64,000 nucleotides of DNA from Cichorium intybus (Eukaryota; Streptophyta; Magnoliopsida; Asterales; Asteraceae), in the NCBI GenBank assembly GCA_023525715.1, contig CM042017.1, positions 76,370,166 through 76,434,165 on the forward strand, read 5' to 3'. This document shows, in pieces, positions 59,380 to 64,000 of the stretch (position 1 is the first letter of the stretch; each line of letters begins with the position of its first letter). The notes under the pieces are model-generated. The model searched no databases. It was not told the DNA's origin and was given only the letters and a program-made list of their open reading frames with translations. The position numbers were made by a program, and so were the translations under genes.

Positions 59380-60300
59380 GTTATTTTTTGAAAATTAAGT
59401 ATTCTAAAATAGATTTTTTCCATGTTGGAACCCTGTTTAAAAATATGTAATTATTTCATAATGAAAAAGACATCATCTATGTAGAAAAGGAAATTAACAA
59501 AATGAAAAAAGATCAAAGTTCTTTGATAACAAGCTTTAGGTTTCCATAAAAATAACAATTTCTTTTCATATTAATGAAATGCAGTGTTCTATTAATTTTA
59601 AGTTATTTCTATGTTTTATTGTTTTCCGAGAGCAATTTCACTTTTTCTACAAGTTCTTTGTCTAGTTCGTGATGATGAAACCAAAGCATGTGGGATAGTG
59701 GCAAAGGTCGACGAGATAGAGATATTGATAATATTCACATGTTCATTACAGTTTTCCCATCTTTATTATAATTGTTATGAAAATACTGATTTTGATCCAT
59801 GATATTTTATTTTTTTTTATGTTCAGAATATTTAAAATATTTGATTTATTGTAAACGTTGTAGTTTCTTTTAAACTAACCTATTTAGTATATAATTAAGT
59901 TGTAGATTTATGTTTTTATTTGAGAGGTGAATTGTAATAGGAATGTAAAATAAAATAAAAAGATAATTTTTTGAAAATTTCAATTAATTATATGTGAAGG
60001 GGTCAGATTTTAAACCTGTGAGACACTCGATACTTTTGCTCTCAAGGGTCGAGTAAGCCTTAAAATGATAGTCAAAAGAGGCTTTGAGCATTTACAGCCA
60101 ATGTTGGGACAAAGGATACAAGAAGGAACTTTAATGCTTGGAGAAATGTGTAATGTTACATTGCTTTCAAAGATGAAATGAGTACAAATGAAGGGGACTT
60201 GGCCTTTATATAGGAAACTAAAGGACGTATTTTAGAATGAAAACAAAGCGACGCATCAGAAATATGTAACTATTGGGCGTGATTGGTTACTTGAATTGGG
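58878..60300. other. Region downstream of the EPFL gene
   Basis: AT-rich. A frame fragment reading LCLVRDDETKACGIVAKVDE (about 59655-59715) could be an exon remnant but was not identified. 60000-60300 resembles the edge of an LTR element, without clear ends. Confidence 0.3.
59287..59377. repeat. (AT)n microsatellite
   Basis: About 90 bp of AT repeat some 410 bp downstream of the EPFL stop codon. Confidence 0.97.
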
Positions 60301-60309
60301 TTATAGACT

Positions 60310-61005
60310 TTGGCTCGTAACACCCACATTTTGTCATCATCTAGGATCACTAGGGAACGACCCTTCGGAATTGGGAAGGCATTGGCTTCATGGAAGAAAG
60401 TCATCCCTAATACGGTTTTGTGATCATCCATGTGCATTATTGTAAATGTAAGGTCTTTGATCTATTTGTTGATGCATACTTTTACTTTGGCAGTGTCGAT
60501 GATCTGAGTAGCACTTGAGTTCACAGCCTTGATGGTTCCACGACTTGGTTTGTAGCTAATCTTGAGTCTCTTGGCTTCTTTGGCATCCATGAAATTGTAG
60601 GAGGCCCCGATATCGATCAATGTTAGAGTAGTCTTGTTGATTTCAAGGTGAAGTATAATAGTCTCGATTCTTCTTCTTTTTACTTTGGAAGGACCTTAGC
60701 CAATGACGTGAGGTATTGGATCGTCTCAGTCTTTATTCGATCTTCTTCTTGTTTTTCCATCATCTTTGCTACCAATGCGTTCATGGCCTTCTTTTATGGA
60801 AAATTTTGCATCTAGTGCATTCTGTCGCAAATGAAGCAAGGTATTGGCGGTTTAGATTTGAATTTGTTTGAGCAGTCTTAGGTCCAATGCATCTCTCTGC
60901 ATATGAAGCATGGTCTTGGTGGTTTTGAAGGTCTTGACTTGTACCTTTCTTGTCTCGGGGATGGATGCCACTTGATTCTTTCTTCCTTGGAGTTTCCTTC
61001 TTCTT
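60310..61005 (-). pseudogene. Gypsy gag-protease fragment, broken
   Basis: On the minus strand two decayed zinc-knuckle units (CFICREMHW near 60914-60888 and CFICDRMH near 60843-60820) are followed by MNALVAKMMEKQEE. A protease region follows: IDIGASYNFMDAKEAKRL (60617-60564), then VLGMTFFHEANAFPIP. The catalytic motif reads DIGA rather than D-S/T-GA, and several stops interrupt the frame. The layout resembles gypsy chromoviruses of the Reina/Galadriel type, tentatively. The upstream gag part is cut off by the LTR inserted at 61006. Confidence 0.75.
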
Positions 61006-61166
61006 TGTAAGACCCGTTTCGCCGAGTCGCGGCCCGGACTAATCCGCGGCGCGGCTTTAGGAAGGATCTGGAATCGCGAAGGACTTATACGCGCGGCGCG
61101 GATCGGAAGAACCCACGGCGCGGTACGCCACTAAGGTGAAAAACCATAATTCGGATTTAAACGCCT

Positions 61167-61174
61167 ATATAAAG
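61167..61174 (+). promoter_or_regulatory. TATA box of the gypsy LTR
   Basis: TATATAAA followed by GGGACCC. Its position in the LTR fits a core promoter with the start about 30 bp downstream. Confidence 0.6.
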
Positions 61175-61865
61175 GGACCCAGCCCTAGGGTTCGTGTTTT
61201 TGGGAGTTTTCTGGAGCAGAGGCGTCTGGTTTCGGCAGATACTCTTTGGTCTCGAGGCTTTGAAGGCTTTGGGAGATTAGAAGAAGGAGATCCAACGCCG
61301 GAGAAGGTTTGGGACGGATCGTGGGCATCACTCCTTCCTTCAGAAGTAAGGTAAGAAGATTTACTCTTCTGACTTTCCTTTTCATCCCGTCATATGGTGT
61401 TACCCGTTGGTTTGTAGCTTTAGACGATTTGTAGCACTTAGGTTTTGGACCAAGGACATGCATGGACTTGCATGTCCATAAGGAAGTGACCTTAGGGTAG
61501 TTTCTGATCCCAGGAAGGGTGTAGAAAGGAACCCTAGCCGATTGATGTACTGTTAAGCGCTAATAACATTTTGGAATGTTACGAGCCGCGACGCGGACTG
61601 GCTATGTCAGCGGCGCGGACTCGGCTGAACCCCCGTAATTATGCAATGGTAGCCGCGGCGCGTTAGACGAGAAGCCACGCCGCGGCGAGCGACTGTTTGA
61701 CCCTAAGGTTTGGTTTTGACCTTGGTTTGGTGGTAAACGTTGGGTCTGACCTTTAGGCAAGTCTATAGAAGTTTAGTCAGTGCTTGACATGTTGTATATG
61801 TGGGATATAGGTGTGTGGACGAGCTAGTGGAGATATTAAAGTATATCTGTGCGGTTTCGAATCAG

Positions 61866-62257
61866 GTGAGTATCCTCACCTTACTATATGTTGTTGCATG
61901 TTAGGCATCTTGTGTGTTATTTACAGTTATATGATTTGTTCTATATCTGTGGTTATTTGTGGTTGGGCTCAGTACTGATGCGTGTTCCCTCGTAGCTGTT
62001 GTATGGCGAGTTGGACTATTACCTTGTCCCATAGCTGTTGTATGATGGGTTGGGCCATAACCGGGAACCGATAGCTGTTGTATGATAGTTAGAACCTTCC
62101 CGTGTTCATAGTTGTTGTATGATGGACGCCCGTAGCTTTTGTATGGCGGGTAGGGTCGGGTCGTTCTCGAGGACGGGTTGTTTAATGTGTGGGCATGTAT
62201 GGTAATTTGTGGACTCACTAATCTTTAAGCTTACCCGTTGATTTTATAACATTTCAG
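61866..62257 (+). other. Predicted intron inside the gypsy LTR
   Basis: Donor TCAG|GTGAGT at 61862-61871 and acceptor CATTTCAG|G ending at 62257. A second acceptor, CATTTCAG at 63242-63249, lies one base before the gag ATG. Splicing the LTR donor to it would join the leader straight to gag. This is inferred only. Confidence 0.4.
61970..62165 (+). repeat. TAGCTGTTGTATG minisatellite in the LTR
   Basis: Five or more imperfect units of about 40 bp carry TAGCTGTTGTATGGCG or TAGCTGTTGTATGATG. It lies within the predicted LTR intron. Confidence 0.8.
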
Positions 62258-62468
62258 GTAATTCAAATGACAAAGGGAAGGGCAAGGCTTGACGGTAGCG
62301 CATCGCTTACAAGAGATTTATGTCAATGAACTATATTAGTGTTTCAAATGTTTTCGCTGTTAGTTGAAGTAATATGTTGAACAGTTTTATGTTTTTGGAA
62401 TAAATATTTTATTGGAACCTTGGTAATAAATGATTTTTAAAAATTTTGGAATTTGGGGCGTTACAAAT

Positions 62469-62480
62469 TGGTATCAGAGC
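62469..62480 (+). other. Primer binding site of the gypsy element
   Basis: A perfect TGGTATCAGAGC three bases after the LTR end at 62465. Confidence 0.95.
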
Positions 62481-63250
62481 CTTGGTTTGAGAGATTTGGA
62501 TGAACTGTATTGGGAATCCAAACTCAAACTTAGGACTGAGCAATTTTGTTTAAAAAAAATGTTTTTGGAAAGTTAATTTAAAGTAAGAGAAGATGCGATG
62601 CGAACCGTCAGCCGAGCTTAAGTAAGTTTTGTGATTCCCAATTACCCATGCCAAGTTTGTGTTATGTGATAAAGCGTATTTTGCTAGGATGTAAAATTGC
62701 CTAGATAATATACTTTATAGATTGTTTTGCGCCATATGTGCTGCTTTGGAATTTTATGCTACTGTCGTTAGGTTGCTTAGTGAATGCTGGTAGGTTATAT
62801 ACAATTAGGGTAAGATAGCCTGAGAATTTTTGGGCTGGCCTTACTGGCTGTTCCTTGTTTGGTTGTGACTTTAGGGTAGGATCAGTATTCAAAAGTCTAT
62901 CTTATTCCCGATTGTGTACGGCTGTGCGTCCGTGAGGCGACTCGACGACATTAGCAGTAGTTCTCTTAGGCACGTGTGGGATGGAGAATTATGTCAATGA
63001 TTAGGCACCACGGTGCATGATCACAGGATTCATAGGAAGTGGTTTTGGTGTATGTGTGACATTTTAGGAGGATGGTTGATGAACTTGGAACGAGGACGAA
63101 TAGGTGTGGAAGGTAGTACCAGGCCAGTATTACCGAAAGCACAGGATTCGTGCTTGAGTCAAGAGTAGTCAACCAAAGTCCTAGAAGGTCAAATAATTGG
63201 GTAGATAGGAGCGACCCGGGTATTGATATTAAATTATTGCACATTTCAGA
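62481..63250 (+). other. Untranslated leader of the gypsy element
   Basis: About 770 bp without long frames. Its first 180 bp match the minus-strand leader near 24460-24634. It ends with a CATTTCAG acceptor-like site directly before gag. Confidence 0.7.
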
Positions 63251-64000
63251 ATGGCAATCACTCGAAGTAATGGTGGACCAGATGCGGGTGCCTCGAGTGG
63301 GGGAGGACCGACTGATGAAAATCTCCGCAACCTGATAGCGGAGGAGGTCTGGCGAGAAGTGTTGGTTGCGATACCTCAGTTCTTTGGTACTATTAAAGCT
63401 GAGCTATGGGCAATGCTCGAGGAGCGACTGGCTACTCAGGGCTCGTCAAGGGCCAGGGATGCAACCTATAAGGACTTTTCGGCTTGTTCGCCTCCGATGT
63501 TCGATGGGGGCAGGGATCCGATTGTTAGCATGCGGTGGATTTCCGCGGTGGAGGGTGCTTTCCGCACATGTTCCTGTCCTGAGAACTCCAAGGTAACGTT
63601 TGCGGCGAATCTTTTGAGAGAGGGTGCGAAGGATTGGTGGGAGATACGAACGAAAGATCTCACTCCTGCTCAGTCGGATGCTATTACGTGGCCGCAATTC
63701 AAGGAACAGTTCAAACTGGAGTATGTTCCACAAGTAGAAATGGAGCGCCTGGCGCAGGAATACCTGAATCTGACCCAGACTACTGAGACGGTGACGGAGA
63801 TCACCAAAAAGTTTAATGAGCGAGCCCTCTTCTGTCCAGAGTTTGCGGCAACCGAGCGTATGAGGATGACTCGATATTTGGCGATGCTTCGCACAGACAT
63901 TCGGGAATTTGTGTCTGCTGCTAGGCACCAAACTCTTACTGATATGATAGCGGCCGCTCGAGCCCGAGAGTTCGAATTGGAAACCCAACAAAGGCAGAAG
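63251..64000 (+). CDS. Gypsy gag, intact to the window edge (partial)
   Basis: From ATG 63251 the frame stays open for 250 codons and runs off the window. The product begins MAITRSNGGPDAGAS. The retrotransposon GAG domain spans about residues 75-220: YKDFSACSPPMFDGGRDP, MRWISAVEGAF, EGAKDWWE, FKEQFKLEYVP and FNERALFCPEF. The zinc knuckle and polymerase, if present, lie beyond 64000. GAG forms the virus-like particle and packages element RNA. Together with a full LTR and perfect primer site, the undamaged frame suggests a fairly recent copy. The start is the first in-frame ATG after the leader. Confidence 0.88.
   Translation, partial: MAITRSNGGPDAGASSGGGPTDENLRNLIAEEVWREVLVAIPQFFGTIKAELWAMLEERLATQGSSRARDATYKDFSACSPPMFDGGRDPIVSMRWISAVEGAFRTCSCPENSKVTFAANLLREGAKDWWEIRTKDLTPAQSDAITWPQFKEQFKLEYVPQVEMERLAQEYLNLTQTTETVTEITKKFNERALFCPEFAATERMRMTRYLAMLRTDIREFVSAARHQTLTDMIAAARAREFELETQQRQK

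Larger units (their letters stand above)
61006..62465 (+). mobile_element. 5' LTR of a plus-strand gypsy element (1460 bp)
   Basis: TGTAAGACCCG...GGGGCGTTACA, followed after three bases by a perfect primer site. It inserted in the gypsy fragment to its left (candidate target site TTCTT, 61001-61005; the other end is outside the window). It contains CGCGGCGCGG-rich repeats (61030-61125), a TATA box (TATATAAA, 61167-61174), the palindrome GGTGAGTATCCTCACC (61865-61880) and a minisatellite. Confidence 0.88.

Overview
This is a nuclear plant genome window. The evidence is two intron-containing plant genes (one an EPIDERMAL PATTERNING FACTOR-LIKE peptide gene), plant-type Ty1/copia and Ty3/gypsy LTR retrotransposons primed by initiator tRNA-Met (TGGTATCAGAGC sites), hAT, Tourist-like and foldback MITEs, tRNA-derived SINEs and long (AT)n tracts. 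The gypsy LTR style suggests an Asteraceae genome, possibly lettuce-like. That is recall-based inference, not shown by the sequence. There is no bacterial, phage or CRISPR content.

Layout. 1-11.6 kb: retrotransposon mosaic. A gypsy LTR end (1-1197) abuts a decayed minus-strand copia interior (1198-6917) with its 5' LTR (6931-7651). A gypsy LTR remnant (7652-8734) follows, and a short, very young copia element carrying only GAG and protease (8735-11614) sits in it with TCATA target duplications. 12.6-19.3 kb: a 13-exon gene for a 377-residue protein whose function I do not recognise. It has a 13-nt microexon, and several introns hold foldback MITEs. 19.5-35.6 kb: intergenic repeats, comprising a large foldback, three hAT-type elements with 8-bp target duplications, a gypsy-like minus-strand region with its LTR (24651-25597), a Tourist-like MITE, a broken GRF zinc-finger fragment, a (CA)n(TA)n tract beside a SINE, and a copia LTR with primer site.

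35.7-58.0 kb: a nested stack. The outer gypsy-type element (LTR copies from 35671 and 55447) holds a copia-like element (38470-53888, GAGGA duplications). That in turn holds a complete Tekay/Del-type chromovirus (41839-52849, ATAGG duplications, 2.8-kb LTRs about 99.3% identical). A same-family solo LTR, a SINE and a copia solo LTR have landed in the outer LTRs. A 392-bp tandem duplication crosses the chromovirus insertion junction.

58.4-58.9 kb: the two-exon EPFL gene (118 residues), immediately right of the stack. 60.3-64.0 kb: a decayed minus-strand gypsy gag-protease fragment, interrupted by a plus-strand gypsy element whose LTR, primer site and uninterrupted gag run off the window end.

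The two host genes are unrelated. Most of the window is transposon biology. The most unusual recurring signal is a splice-donor/acceptor pair (AG|GTGAGT ... CAG|G) at comparable places in five gypsy LTRs, suggesting an intron carried inside the LTR. All distances, identities and exon boundaries were read by eye.
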